A stretch of DNA of 64,000 nucleotides, taken from contig NZ_FNFB01000001.1 of the NCBI RefSeq assembly GCF_900100395.1, positions 558,001-622,000 on the forward strand. The letters run 5' to 3'. The position numbers and the translations under genes were made by a program. Origin of the DNA: Nonomuraea maritima. Its GTDB lineage: Bacteria; Actinomycetota; Actinomycetes; Streptosporangiales; Streptosporangiaceae. Of the stretch, positions 1 to 8,600 are shown piece by piece. The number at the start of each line of letters is the position of its first letter. Within the stretch, counting starts at the first letter, position 1. The notes under the pieces are model-generated. The model searched no databases. It worked only from the letters and a program-made list of their open reading frames with translations, and was not told where the DNA came from.

Positions 1-74
1 TGTGCGGCGAGGTGCCGGGCGTGCGCAAGGGCGTGCACCCCCTGGTCGAGTCAGGGAAGGCGGAGCAGTTCTGA
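1..74 (+). CDS. glcD: GlcD-type FAD-linked oxidase subunit, 3' end only
   Basis: Only the last 23 codons (ending GKAEQF, stop TGA at 72-74) lie in the window. The reading frame starting at base 3 is open. Its stop overlaps the ATG of the next gene (TGATG), as expected for translationally coupled subunits of one enzyme. The identity rests on position directly before glcE and glcF, since the glcDEF order is standard for the three-subunit glycolate oxidase. The fragment itself is too short to carry a diagnostic motif. Confidence 0.6.
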   Translation, partial: CGEVPGVRKGVHPLVESGKAEQF

Positions 75-1231
75 TGACGCTGGCGCAGATCGGCGTGGAC
101 GTCCGGCAGGCCGGCCAGGGCGACGCGGTGCGCGGGGTCGTCCCCCGCTGGGTCGCGCTGCCCACGTCCGTCGAGGAGATCGCGGCGGTGCTGCGCGCCT
201 GCGCCGAGCAGGACCTCGCGGTGACGCCCGCTGGCGGGCGCACGAAGCTCGGCTGGGCGGCGTCCCCCGAGCGCTGCGACGTGCTGCTCGACCTCAGCCG
301 CATGGACGCCCTGCTGGAGCACGCCGCGGGCGACCTGGTGGTCCGCGCGCAGGCCGGGCTGCCCATGGACGCCCTGGCGGCCGCGCTGGCGGACAAGGGG
401 CAGGAACTCGCGCTCGACGTGCCGCCCGGCTGGGGCGCGACGGTGGGCGGCACCCTGGCCGCCGGGCTCGCCGGGCCGCGCGCGTTCCGCTACGGCACCG
501 CCCGCGACCTGCTCATCGGCGTCACGGTCGTGCTCGCCGACGGCACGATCGCGCGCTCCGGCGGCAAGGTGGTGAAGAACGTCGCAGGCTACGACCTCGG
601 CAAGCTCTTCACCGGCTCGTACGGCACCCTCGGGGTCATCGCGGAGGCCACGTTCCGGCTGCACCCGCTGCCGGCCGGGCGGCGCTGGGTCGTCGCGGAG
701 CCGGACGCCGCCGAGGTGCCCGCCGTGGCGGCGGCGCTGGCGACGGCGCAGGCCGAGCCGAGCGCGGTCGAGGTGGACCGGCCCCGTCAGGACGGCCCGG
801 TCGCGCTGGCCGCGCTGGTGGAGGGCACGGCGGCAGAGGCCAGGGCCGAGGCGCTGCGCGAGATCGTCGGCTCCGGCACGGTGACCGCCGAGCCGCCCGC
901 GTGGTGGGGGCGCATCCCGCCCGGTGAGACGCTGGCCGAGGCGCGGTTCCCCCCGGCTGCCACCGGCGCGGTGCTGGAGGCGGCCGGCACGGCGCTGCGC
1001 GGCTCCCCCGTGTCGGGCCGGATGCTGCTGGCGACGGACGAGAGGCTCGGGGTGTCCACGCTGCGCAAGGCGGTGGAGGAGCACGGCGGCCGGGTGGTCG
1101 TGCTGAGGACGCCGGACGACGACGTCGACAGGTGGGGGCAGGTCAGCGCGCTCGGGCTGATGCGGCGGGTCAAGGAACGGTTCGATCCCGGGCGCAGGAT
1201 GTCTCCCGGCCGGTTCGTCGGAGGTCTGTAA
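74..1231 (+). CDS. glcE: Glycolate oxidase FAD-binding subunit GlcE
   Basis: A 385-residue FAD-binding (PCMH-type) protein. Residues of about 23-60 form the N-terminal flavin-binding part (VPRWVALPTSVEEIAAVL, then TPAGGRTKLGW). The second half of the fold shows GGTLAAGLAGPRAFRYG and SGGKVVKNVAGYDLGKLFTG, followed by GTLGVIAEATFRLHPLP. These blocks are typical of GlcE. With GlcD and GlcF it oxidises glycolate to glyoxylate and passes electrons to the respiratory chain. The ATG at 74 overlaps the preceding stop, and its own TAA overlaps the glcF ATG (TAATG), so the three subunits are coupled. The longer upstream open frame is glcD read in another frame. Confidence 0.9.
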   Translation: MTLAQIGVDVRQAGQGDAVRGVVPRWVALPTSVEEIAAVLRACAEQDLAVTPAGGRTKLGWAASPERCDVLLDLSRMDALLEHAAGDLVVRAQAGLPMDALAAALADKGQELALDVPPGWGATVGGTLAAGLAGPRAFRYGTARDLLIGVTVVLADGTIARSGGKVVKNVAGYDLGKLFTGSYGTLGVIAEATFRLHPLPAGRRWVVAEPDAAEVPAVAAALATAQAEPSAVEVDRPRQDGPVALAALVEGTAAEARAEALREIVGSGTVTAEPPAWWGRIPPGETLAEARFPPAATGAVLEAAGTALRGSPVSGRMLLATDERLGVSTLRKAVEEHGGRVVVLRTPDDDVDRWGQVSALGLMRRVKERFDPGRRMSPGRFVGGL

Positions 1232-2433
1232 TGGATCCGAAGCTGATCAACGACTGCGTGCACTGCGGGTTCTGCCTGCCGACGTGCCCGACGTACGTGC
1301 TCTGGGGCGAGGAGATGGACTCGCCGCGCGGACGGATCCACCTCATGAGCCAGCACGTCGAGGGCACCCCCATGACGCCCGAGATGGCCGGGCACTTCGA
1401 CGCCTGCCTGGGCTGCATGGCGTGCGTCACGGCGTGCCCGTCCGGGGTGCAATACGACCGGCTGATCGAGCAGACGCGCGTGGTGGTCGAGCAGGAGTAC
1501 GAACGTCCGCCGCAGGAGCGGGCCGTGCGCGGGATCGTGTTCAGCCTGTTCCCCTACCCGCGCCGGCTGCGGATGCTGCGGCCGACGATGGGGCTGGCCA
1601 GGCGGATGGCGTCGTTCCTCACCCGGGTGAACCCGAGCCTCGGCGCGATGACCGCGCTCGCTCCCCGCGTGGAGCGCCGCGAGCGGCTGCCACGCGTCGT
1701 CAAGGCGAGGGGCGAGCGCCGGGCCGTGGTCGGGATGCTTCTCGGCTGCGTGCAGCGGGAGTTCTTCCCGCAGGTCAACGCGGCCACCGCACGGGTGCTG
1801 TCGATGGAGGGCTGCGACGTGGTCATCCCGCCTGGGCAGGGCTGCTGCGGGGCGCTCAGCGTGCACTCCGGCCTGGACAAGCAGGCCAGGCGGCTGGCGA
1901 GCCGGACGGTGCGGACGTTCCGCAAGGCCGGGGTCGACACCGTGGTGGTCAACGCCGCCGGCTGCGGCTCCTCCATGAAGGAGTACGCCGACCTGCTCGG
2001 GTACGACCCCGGGTTCCGGGTCATGGACCTGTCGGAGTTCCTGGCCGAGCTGGGGCCGGTGGCCGTCCGGCATCCGCTGCGGCGCACGGTCGCCTACCAC
2101 GACGCCTGCCACCTCGCCCACGCCCAGGGCGTGCGCGCGCAGCCGCGCGAGCTGCTGAACGGCATCCCCGGGCTGGAGCTGCGCGAGATCCCCGACTCGG
2201 CCATCTGCTGCGGCTCGGCCGGCACGTACAACCTGCTGCGCCCGGAGGCCGCGCGCGACCTCGGCGACCGCAAGGCGAAGGCGGTCGGCTCGACGGGGGC
2301 GGAGCTGCTGGTGTCCGCTAACCCGGGGTGCACCATGCAGATCGCGGCGGCCATGCGGCGGGCCGGGGCGGACATCAAGGTGGCCCACACGGCCGAGGTG
2401 CTGGACGCCTCGCTGCGAGGGGCCGAGCTGTGA
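1231..2433 (+). CDS. glcF: Glycolate oxidase iron-sulfur subunit GlcF
   Basis: A 400-residue protein with two ferredoxin-type 4Fe-4S motifs, CVHCGFCLPTCP (Cys9, 12, 15, 19) and CLGCMACVTACP (Cys59, 62, 65, 69). Two CCG domains follow, seen as GQGCCGALSVHSG and AICCGSAGTYNL. This is the GlcF layout (about 400-410 residues). The subunit carries electrons from the flavin subunits to the membrane quinone pool. The ATG at 1231 overlaps the glcE stop. An IclR regulator starts 28 bases downstream in the same direction, which suggests it is co-transcribed and controls this operon. Confidence 0.92.
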   Translation: MDPKLINDCVHCGFCLPTCPTYVLWGEEMDSPRGRIHLMSQHVEGTPMTPEMAGHFDACLGCMACVTACPSGVQYDRLIEQTRVVVEQEYERPPQERAVRGIVFSLFPYPRRLRMLRPTMGLARRMASFLTRVNPSLGAMTALAPRVERRERLPRVVKARGERRAVVGMLLGCVQREFFPQVNAATARVLSMEGCDVVIPPGQGCCGALSVHSGLDKQARRLASRTVRTFRKAGVDTVVVNAAGCGSSMKEYADLLGYDPGFRVMDLSEFLAELGPVAVRHPLRRTVAYHDACHLAHAQGVRAQPRELLNGIPGLELREIPDSAICCGSAGTYNLLRPEAARDLGDRKAKAVGSTGAELLVSANPGCTMQIAAAMRRAGADIKVAHTAEVLDASLRGAEL

Positions 2434-2461
2434 GAGCCGCCGGCGCGCCTCGGGGGCGGCC

Positions 2462-3214
2462 GTGAGCGTGCAGTCGGTCGAGCGCGCCCTCGACGTGCTG
2501 GAGGCGCTGGCGGAACACGGCGGCGAGGCCGGGCTGTCGGAGATCGCCGCGCGGACCGGTCTGCCGAACGGCACCATCCACCGCCTGCTGCGGACGCTGC
2601 TGGCGCGCGGCTACGTGCGCCAGGAGAGCGACCGGCGCTACGCCCTGGGCGGTGGGCTCGTCCGCCTGGGGGGCGTCGCAGGGGGCATGGTCGGGACATG
2701 GGCGCGGCCGTACCTCGCCCAGCTGGTCGAGCTGTCGGGCGAGACGGCGAACCTGGCCGTGCTCGAAGGCGACTTCGTCGTGTACGTGGCGCAGGTGCTC
2801 TCGCCGCGGCGGCTGCGGATGTTCGCGGAGGTCGGCAGGCGGGTGCTGCCGCACAGCACGGCGGTCGGCAAGGTGCTGCTGGCGGGGCGGCCACCGGCGG
2901 AGGCGAAGGCGGTCTTCGAACGCACCGGCATGCCGCGCCGCACGCCGAACACGATCGTCGACCAGTCGGCGATGCTGGCCGAGCTGGACGCCGTCCAGGC
3001 CCGCGGCTACGCGCTCGACCTCGGCGAGGAGGAGCTGGGCGTGCACTGCCTGGCCGTGCCCGTGCGCGACGGCGACCGGGTGGTGGCGGCGATGTCGGTC
3101 TCGGGACCGGCCGAGCGGATCGACGGGCTCGACCGCGACGAGCTGGCCGAGGGCATGCGGAAGATCGCTCTCGGGTTCGGCGGCGAATTCGGACCGGTGC
3201 CCGCCGGTCATTGA
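2462..3214 (+). CDS. IclR family transcriptional regulator (first copy)
   Basis: A 250-residue protein. The N-terminal winged helix-turn-helix runs over about residues 1-65 (VQSVERALDVLEALAEHGG, LSEIAARTGLPNGTIHRLLRTL). The rest is an IclR effector-binding domain (HSTAVGKVLLAG, ELGVHCLAVPVRDGDRVVAAMSVSGP). I chose the GTG at 2462, which puts the HTH at the usual distance from the N-terminus. It follows glcF by 28 bases, so glyoxylate, glycolate or a related small acid is a plausible effector by analogy with AllR and GlcC-type control. This is inference; the effector cannot be read from the sequence. Confidence 0.88.
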   Translation: MSVQSVERALDVLEALAEHGGEAGLSEIAARTGLPNGTIHRLLRTLLARGYVRQESDRRYALGGGLVRLGGVAGGMVGTWARPYLAQLVELSGETANLAVLEGDFVVYVAQVLSPRRLRMFAEVGRRVLPHSTAVGKVLLAGRPPAEAKAVFERTGMPRRTPNTIVDQSAMLAELDAVQARGYALDLGEEELGVHCLAVPVRDGDRVVAAMSVSGPAERIDGLDRDELAEGMRKIALGFGGEFGPVPAGH

Positions 3215-3218
3215 ACGG

Positions 3219-3224
3219 TATTCT
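3219..3224 (+). promoter_or_regulatory. Candidate -10 box of the second IclR gene
   Basis: TATTCT matches the actinobacterial TANNNT pattern and ends 8 bases before the ATG at 3233. Transcription would then begin at or just before the start codon, giving a leaderless message. No convincing -35 is visible and there is no Shine-Dalgarno sequence in the gap, which fits leaderless translation. Confidence 0.4.
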
Positions 3225-3232
3225 GTTGCCGT

Positions 3233-3973
3233 ATGAGCAACAGCACGACGGTTCAATCGGTCGATCGTGCCATCGCGATACTGGAGATCCTGGCCCGCGA
3301 CGGAGCCACCCGGATCACGGATGTCGCGGCGGAGCTCGACGTGCACAAGTCCACGGCTTTCCGGCTGCTCGTGTCGCTGGAACAGGGCGGCCTGGTGGAG
3401 CAGAGCGGCGACCGCGGCCGCTACCGGCTCGGGTTCGGCCTCATCCGCCTCGCGGGCGCCGTCACCGGTGAGCTCGATCTGTCGCGTGAGAGCAAGCCGG
3501 TGTGCCTGCGTCTCGCCGAGGAGATCGGCGAGACCGTCAACGTCGCGGTGCCACGCAACGGCGAGACGGTCAACATCACCCAGGTACGCGGCCCTTCGGC
3601 GATCAGCGGCCACAACTGGGTCGGGCACCGCCCGCCCTCCCACGCCACCTCCAGCGGCAAGGTGCTGCTGGCCTTCGGCGCGCTGCGGCCCCCCGCTGAT
3701 CTGGAGCGGTACACGCCCCGGACCGCCGCCTCACCCTCCGACCTGGGCCTCGACCAGATCAGGGAACGCGGCTGGGCCTTCGCCGTGGAGGAGCTGGAGG
3801 TGGGGCTGAACGCGGTGGCCGCGCCGATCCGGGGCTCCGACGGCTCCGTCGTGGCGGCGGTCAGCGCCTCGGGGCCGTCGTACCGGCTGACGCCCGAGCG
3901 GCTGCCTCAGGTGGGCGAGCTGCTGGTCGAGGGCGCGAACGAGATCAGCCGGCGCATCGGCTATTACGGTTGA
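3233..3973 (+). CDS. IclR family transcriptional regulator (second copy)
   Basis: A 246-residue protein with an N-terminal winged HTH (VQSVDRAIAILEILARDGA, ITDVAAELDVHKSTAFRLL). Its IclR effector domain shows the conserved HATSSGKVLLAFG and AVEELEVGLNAVAAPIRGSDG. It lies only 18 bases after the first IclR gene and shares its layout but not its detailed sequence, so it is a diverged paralogue rather than a recent duplicate. A candidate -10 box suggests its own promoter. It may regulate the glycolate operon or an unlinked pathway. Confidence 0.88.
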   Translation: MSNSTTVQSVDRAIAILEILARDGATRITDVAAELDVHKSTAFRLLVSLEQGGLVEQSGDRGRYRLGFGLIRLAGAVTGELDLSRESKPVCLRLAEEIGETVNVAVPRNGETVNITQVRGPSAISGHNWVGHRPPSHATSSGKVLLAFGALRPPADLERYTPRTAASPSDLGLDQIRERGWAFAVEELEVGLNAVAAPIRGSDGSVVAAVSASGPSYRLTPERLPQVGELLVEGANEISRRIGYYG

Positions 3974-3976
3974 GGC

Positions 3977-4189
3977 ATGTGTAGAAGCATCAAGACCCTC
4001 CGCCCGCCGTACACGGAGAGCGTGACCGAGGACGACGTGCGCGCGGCGGCGCTGCAGTACGTACGGAAGATCTCGGGTTTCCGCGCCCCGGCGGCGCACA
4101 ACGCCGAGGCGTTCGAGCGGGCCGTCGAGGCGATCACCCGGGCGTCGGAGGAACTCCTGGGGGCGCTGGAGGTCCGCGGGAGCCGTTGA
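3977..4189 (+). CDS. DUF2277 family small protein
   Basis: A 70-residue protein beginning MCRSIKTLRPP, the signature start of DUF2277, and continuing as one helical domain (EEDVRAAALQYVRKISGF-like pattern). Family members are short cytoplasmic proteins without an assigned biochemical role. The invariant Cys2 and Arg3 of the N-terminus are present. The ATG lies 3 bases after the stop of the IclR gene, so the two are probably co-transcribed. Confidence 0.85.
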   Translation: MCRSIKTLRPPYTESVTEDDVRAAALQYVRKISGFRAPAAHNAEAFERAVEAITRASEELLGALEVRGSR

Positions 4190-4247
4190 CAGCTCCCCGT
4201 CCGTGCGGGAAGCGTGGAACCTCCACCCGATCTCCCAGGGGGCCCTC

Positions 4248-6164
4248 ATGATCAGCGGCTTGTACCACGGTCAGGACGGCGACTCACGGCTGGAGCTCCG
4301 CGTCGACGTCGACGGGGCCAGGCCGACGGGGCGGGTGAGCGGCGACCTGTTCACGGTGTCCGGCGCGACCACGTCCTACGCCGGTTCGTTCGTGGCCGAC
4401 TCCCCCGCCGTACGGTCCGAGGGCGGCGAGACGCGCGTCGAGGGGCGCGGCAGGTTCACCTTCGACACGACGGCGACCGACGTGCTCGTGGTGATCTCCG
4501 GCGCGGGCGCGACGGCGACGGTGGCCGGGCGCCGCTACGACGTGGCCTTCATCTCCCCCTACTTCCGCAGCGTGCTGCTGGAGCAGGACTCCGTGGTGGG
4601 GGCCGTGCCGTTCGTGTCGTACCACACCGGTTCGCTGCCGGGGCCCGCCGGCTCGCCGCCCAGGGAGCTGACGGTGGCGGCGGCGTACGCGGAGGCGGGC
4701 ATCGAGCTGCGCGTGGCCGAGCCGGAGGTGATCCCGGTCGACGGGTCCGGCGCCGACCTGGTGTGGGACGACGCCGAGCTGCACCACGCCATGACGCGCC
4801 ACTTCGGCTCGTACGGCGACGCCGCGGCGTGGCGGGTGTGGTTGCTGGTGGCGAGCAGGCACGTACGCGGCCTGCGCGGCATCATGTTCGACTACCAGGA
4901 CGACCACCAGCGGCAGGGCGCCGCCGTCTTCCACGACGCCGTCCGCGGCACCCGTCCGGAGGACCGGCGGGCCCAGTTACGTACGTACGTGCACGAGCTG
5001 GGGCACGCCTTCAACCTCCTGCACTCCTGGGAGAAGCACCTCGCGACGCCGCCCCTGCCGCTCGGCCCTGAGGCCGGCTTCGGCGACCTGTCCTGGATGA
5101 ACTACGCCTACTCCTACCGGCCAGAGGGCGAGCCCGCCTACTGGTCGGCCTTCCCCTTCCACTTCACCGACTCCGAGCTGGCGCACCTGCGGCACGGCTT
5201 CTACCGCGACGTCGTCATGGGCGCGCACGGGTTCGGGATCGGCGCGGCGGAGATCGAGCCGTTCGAGCAGCCGGTCGAGGACCACTCGGGGCTGCGGCTT
5301 GAGCTGCGCGGCAAGGAGGCGTACGAGCTGGGCGAGCCGGTGGTGGTGGAGCTCAAGCTGTCGCGCACCGGGGGGCCGCGCACCACGCACGGCCACCTGC
5401 ACCCCGACAGCGGCTTCACGCAGGTGTCGATCACCCGTCCGGACGGCGCCACCGTGCTGTACCGGCCGATGCTGCGCCAGTGCGTGGACGACGCGCCGCA
5501 GATCACGCTGGACGACGGCAACCCGGCGCTGTACCGCAGCGCCTACCTCGGCCACGGGCGCGACGGCCACCTCTTCCAGCAGCCCGGCGAGTACCACGTG
5601 CGCGCCCGGTACGTCGCCGCCGACGGCTCCCACGTCGTCTCCCCCGCGCTGCTCGTACGGGTCCGCCGCCCCGCCACGCCCGACGACCACCGGGTGGCGG
5701 AGCTGATGCTCGGCGACGAGCAGGGGCAGCTGTTCTCGCTGCTCGGCTCCGACTCCCCGGCGCTGCGCTCGGGCAACGAGGCCCTCGACGAGGTGATCGA
5801 CCGCTACGGCGCCCACCCACTCGCCGGCTACGCCCGCCTGGTGAAGGGGCTCAACGCCGAGCGCGAGTTCAAGGAGCTGGTGCCCGGTGAAGGGCTGCGG
5901 GTCCGCCCGCCCGACCCGAAGCAGGGCATCCGGCACCTGAGCCGCGTCGTCCGCGAGGCCGGCGTCGACAACATCACCCTCAACCTGGTGATGCGCCGCC
6001 TGGCCAGGGCCGAGGCGCGGCAGGGCGACCTCGGGCGGGCGAACGCGGTGCTCGACCGGATGGTGGCCACGTTCCAGGCCAAGGGGGTCAACCCCATCGT
6101 CATGGGACAGATCCGCCGCCAGGCCGAGCTGACGAAGGCGGCGCTGGGCGCGCAGGCGCCATGA
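4248..6164 (+). CDS. Metzincin-like zinc protease domain protein without signal peptide
   Basis: A 638-residue protein. Residues His249-Glu-Leu-Gly-His253 and His259 form HELGHAFNLLHS, a metzincin zinc motif HExxHxxxxxH. SWMNY at about 282-286 resembles the Met-turn. Downstream is a beta-rich region with histidine-rich patches (TTHGHLHPDSGFTQV) and a helical C-terminus from about residue 500. I chose the ATG at 4248 because CAGGGGGCCCTC just upstream gives a ribosome-binding site; a GTG at 4203 would add 15 residues. No signal peptide or membrane segment is visible at either start, which is odd for a metzincin. It could be an intracellular or non-classically exported peptidase, or a catalytically altered member. 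Confidence 0.65.
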   Translation: MISGLYHGQDGDSRLELRVDVDGARPTGRVSGDLFTVSGATTSYAGSFVADSPAVRSEGGETRVEGRGRFTFDTTATDVLVVISGAGATATVAGRRYDVAFISPYFRSVLLEQDSVVGAVPFVSYHTGSLPGPAGSPPRELTVAAAYAEAGIELRVAEPEVIPVDGSGADLVWDDAELHHAMTRHFGSYGDAAAWRVWLLVASRHVRGLRGIMFDYQDDHQRQGAAVFHDAVRGTRPEDRRAQLRTYVHELGHAFNLLHSWEKHLATPPLPLGPEAGFGDLSWMNYAYSYRPEGEPAYWSAFPFHFTDSELAHLRHGFYRDVVMGAHGFGIGAAEIEPFEQPVEDHSGLRLELRGKEAYELGEPVVVELKLSRTGGPRTTHGHLHPDSGFTQVSITRPDGATVLYRPMLRQCVDDAPQITLDDGNPALYRSAYLGHGRDGHLFQQPGEYHVRARYVAADGSHVVSPALLVRVRRPATPDDHRVAELMLGDEQGQLFSLLGSDSPALRSGNEALDEVIDRYGAHPLAGYARLVKGLNAEREFKELVPGEGLRVRPPDPKQGIRHLSRVVREAGVDNITLNLVMRRLARAEARQGDLGRANAVLDRMVATFQAKGVNPIVMGQIRRQAELTKAALGAQAP

Positions 6165-6170
6165 GCGCCG

Positions 6171-6590
6171 TCAGTGGACGCGCGCCTCGGGCCGGCCGGA
6201 CACGCAGAAGATCGTCAGTTCGACGTCCTCGCCCTCGTCGGGCTCGAACTCGACCTTCGCCTCGCGCGCCGGCCCCGGCTTGACGCTGTCGACCGAGTAC
6301 CCCTGGGACGGGCTCCACGAGCGCAGCGTGACCCGGTCGCCGTCGCAGGAGGCGATCACCGTCCCGCCCTTGCTGCGGAGCAGGGTGTCCTGCGACGTCG
6401 GCGACGGCGTGGCGCTCGGGGTCACGACGGCGCGGGCGGTCACCGTGGCGAGGGCCGCGCGCACCTCTTCACCGCTGAGCACGTGGGTGGACGTGCCGGT
6501 GAGGCCGTTGCCGAGCGAGCCGATCACCGCCACCGCGATGGCGGTGGCGACGGCCGCGGTCACGGCCCAGGCCAGGACGAGTCGCTTCAT
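6171..6590 (-). CDS. Small exported or membrane-anchored protein of unknown function
   Basis: A 139-residue protein with an N-terminal MKR followed by a hydrophobic stretch (about residues 5-28, VLAWAVTAAVATAIAVAVIG). This is either an uncleaved anchor or a signal peptide. The mature part is Ser/Thr/Pro-rich at first, then about 75 residues of likely beta structure with two cysteines (ASCDGDRV and IFCVSGR) that could pair. It is divergent from the response regulator gene 93 bases away and tail-to-tail with the metzincin gene (6 bases apart). It may be a target or a sensor partner of the adjacent two-component system; that is inference. Confidence 0.6.
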   Translation of the reverse strand: MKRLVLAWAVTAAVATAIAVAVIGSLGNGLTGTSTHVLSGEEVRAALATVTARAVVTPSATPSPTSQDTLLRSKGGTVIASCDGDRVTLRSWSPSQGYSVDSVKPGPAREAKVEFEPDEGEDVELTIFCVSGRPEARVH

Positions 6591-6670
6591 CGGACCTACC
6601 CTCCCCCATCGACCGCTAAGGCCGGGTTAAGACCACGATAAGAAGGGGCCCGGCGAGGTCGTCCTGGGTC

Positions 6671-6676
6671 TACGTT
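6671..6676 (+). promoter_or_regulatory. Candidate -10 box of the response regulator gene
   Basis: TACGTT (TANNNT) ends 7 bases before the ATG at 6684. Initiation would fall on the start codon itself, giving a leaderless transcript for the two-component operon. No clear -35 or Shine-Dalgarno sequence is seen. Confidence 0.4.
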
Positions 6677-6683
6677 CTCGTAT

Positions 6684-7361
6684 ATGGCTGACATCCTGCT
6701 CATCGAGGACGACGTGGCGATCCGTACGGCGCTCAGCCGCGGGCTGCGGGAGTTCGGCCATGCCGTCTCCTCGTCCCCGACGGCGATGGACGGGCTGCGG
6801 TTCGCGGTGCGCGACCGTCCCGACCTGGTGGTGCTCGACCTGGGGCTGCCGGACCTCGACGGGGTGGAGCTCCTGCGCATGCTGCGGGCGGTGAGCCGGG
6901 TTCCGGTCATCGTGGCGACCGCCCGCGACGGCGACGCCGAGATGGTGCCGGTCCTCGACGCCGGCGCCGACGACTACGTGGTCAAGCCGTTCAGCGCGGC
7001 GCAGCTCGACGCGCGCGTACGGGCCGTGCTGCGGCGGGTGGGAGGGGCGGCGCCCGAGCCGCTGGCGGTGGGCGCGCTGCGGGTGGACCCGCGGGCCCGT
7101 ACCGCAACGCTCGACGGCGCCGCGCTCGACCTGACGCCGCGCGAGTTCGACGTGCTGCACTACCTGGCCGCGCGTCCCGGCGAGGTGGTCACGAAGCGGG
7201 AGCTGCTGACGGAGGTCTGGCAGCTGCCGTACGGGGGCGCCGACAAGACCGTGGACGTGCACCTGTCGTGGCTGCGCAGGAAACTCGGCGAGACCGCCGC
7301 CGAGCCCCGCTACCTGCACACGGTGCGCGGCGTCGGCGTCAAGCTGGTGGAGCCGTCGTGA
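6684..7361 (+). CDS. OmpR-family response regulator
   Basis: A 225-residue protein. The receiver domain (about 1-115) has the acidic pair Glu8/Asp9/Asp10 (LLIEDD), the phospho-acceptor Asp52 (LVVLDLGLPDLDG) and the conserved Lys (DDYVVKPFS). The C-terminal winged helix carries the usual LTPREFDVLHYLAARPGEVV and TVDVHLSWLRRKLGE blocks. Its TGA overlaps the GTG of the downstream kinase, so the two are coupled and form a cognate pair. The signal is unknown. The neighbouring small exported protein is a candidate target. Confidence 0.93.
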   Translation: MADILLIEDDVAIRTALSRGLREFGHAVSSSPTAMDGLRFAVRDRPDLVVLDLGLPDLDGVELLRMLRAVSRVPVIVATARDGDAEMVPVLDAGADDYVVKPFSAAQLDARVRAVLRRVGGAAPEPLAVGALRVDPRARTATLDGAALDLTPREFDVLHYLAARPGEVVTKRELLTEVWQLPYGGADKTVDVHLSWLRRKLGETAAEPRYLHTVRGVGVKLVEPS

Positions 7362-8599
7362 GGCGGTGGCTGGCCTGGCTCGTCGCGGCGACGACGTCGC
7401 TCGTGCTGATCGCGCTGCTGGTGCCGATGGCGCTGCTGATCCGCGCCGTGGCCGAGAACGGCGCGATGAGCCGGGCCACCGCGGCCGCCGAGTCCGTCGC
7501 GGTCGCGGTGGGGACGCCCGACCTGGCGCTCGCCGTCGAGCAGGTGGCCCGCCCGGTGACGGTGTTCCTGCCCGACGGGGGCACGGTCGGCGCGGCCGCT
7601 CCCCGTTCCGACGCCGTACGGCTGGCCGCGACGGGACGCAGCGTCACCGCGCGGGCCGCCGGCGGCAGGGAGGTGCTCGTCTCGGCGCAGTCACCCGGCG
7701 GAACGGCCGTCATCAGGGTGTTCGTGCCGGACGCCGAGCTCATGCGGGGCGTGCCGGAGACCTGGGCGGCGCTGCTGGTCCTGGGGCTCGCGCTCGTCGT
7801 GCTGGGCATCGTCCTCGCCGACCGGCTGGCGCTGGCGGTGACACGCCCGGTCGACGGGCTGGCGCGGGTCTCGCACCGGCTCGCGGGCGGCGACCTGACC
7901 GCGCGCGCGGAGCCGGGCGGGCCGCCCGAGGTGCGTTCCGTGGCGCTCGCGCTCAACCACCTGGCCGACCGCATCGACGAGCTGCTGGCCGCCGAACGGG
8001 AGTCGGTGGCGGACCTGTCGCACCGCCTGCGCACGCCGCTGACGGGCCTGCGGCTGGACGCCGAGTCGCTGCGCGACCCCGAGGAGGCGGCGCGGCTCCA
8101 GGCCCGGGCAGACGCGCTGGAGCGGGCGGTGAGCACGGTCATCACGGAGGCCCGCCACCGCTCCGCCGGCCGCGGTTCGTGCGACGCCGCCGGCGTGGTG
8201 CGCGAGCGCGTGCGGTTCTGGTCGGTGCTGGCCGAGGACCAGGGGCGGGAGGTGTCGGTCAGCCTGCCGGACGGCCCGCTTCCTGTCCCCGTCGGCGCCG
8301 AGGAACTGGCCGCGTGCGTGGACGCGCTGCTCGGCAACGTCTTCGCGCACACCCCGGAAGGCGTCTCGATGGCCGTACGGCTGGAGCCACGGCCCGCAGG
8401 GGCCCTGCTGTCCGTCTCCGACACGGGGCCGGGGTTCGAGGCGGCGCTGCTGGAGCGGGGCATCAGCGGGGGCGACTCGACGGGACTCGGCCTCGACATC
8501 GCCCGGCGCACCGCGGAGTCGTCGGGCGGCAGCCTGTCGGTCTCGACACCGCCCGCCGGAAGAGGCGCCCACGTCGAGGTCCTCCTCGGCGGCCCGTGA
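7358..8599 (+). CDS. Sensor histidine kinase
   Basis: A 413-residue membrane kinase. One transmembrane helix lies at about residues 5-29. An extracytoplasmic part of roughly 100 residues follows, then a second helix near 132-155 and a HAMP linker. The H-box is ADLSHRLRTPLTG with His222. The ATP-binding domain has the N-box (LLGNVFAHTPEG), G1 box (SDTGPGFE) and G2 box (STGLGLDIARR). The GTG at 7358 overlaps the response-regulator stop by four bases (GTGA). The sensor loop shows no recognisable ligand domain. It ends one base before the convergent sigma-factor gene. Confidence 0.92.
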   Translation: MRRWLAWLVAATTSLVLIALLVPMALLIRAVAENGAMSRATAAAESVAVAVGTPDLALAVEQVARPVTVFLPDGGTVGAAAPRSDAVRLAATGRSVTARAAGGREVLVSAQSPGGTAVIRVFVPDAELMRGVPETWAALLVLGLALVVLGIVLADRLALAVTRPVDGLARVSHRLAGGDLTARAEPGGPPEVRSVALALNHLADRIDELLAAERESVADLSHRLRTPLTGLRLDAESLRDPEEAARLQARADALERAVSTVITEARHRSAGRGSCDAAGVVRERVRFWSVLAEDQGREVSVSLPDGPLPVPVGAEELAACVDALLGNVFAHTPEGVSMAVRLEPRPAGALLSVSDTGPGFEAALLERGISGGDSTGLGLDIARRTAESSGGSLSVSTPPAGRGAHVEVLLGGP

Positions 8600-8600
8600 A

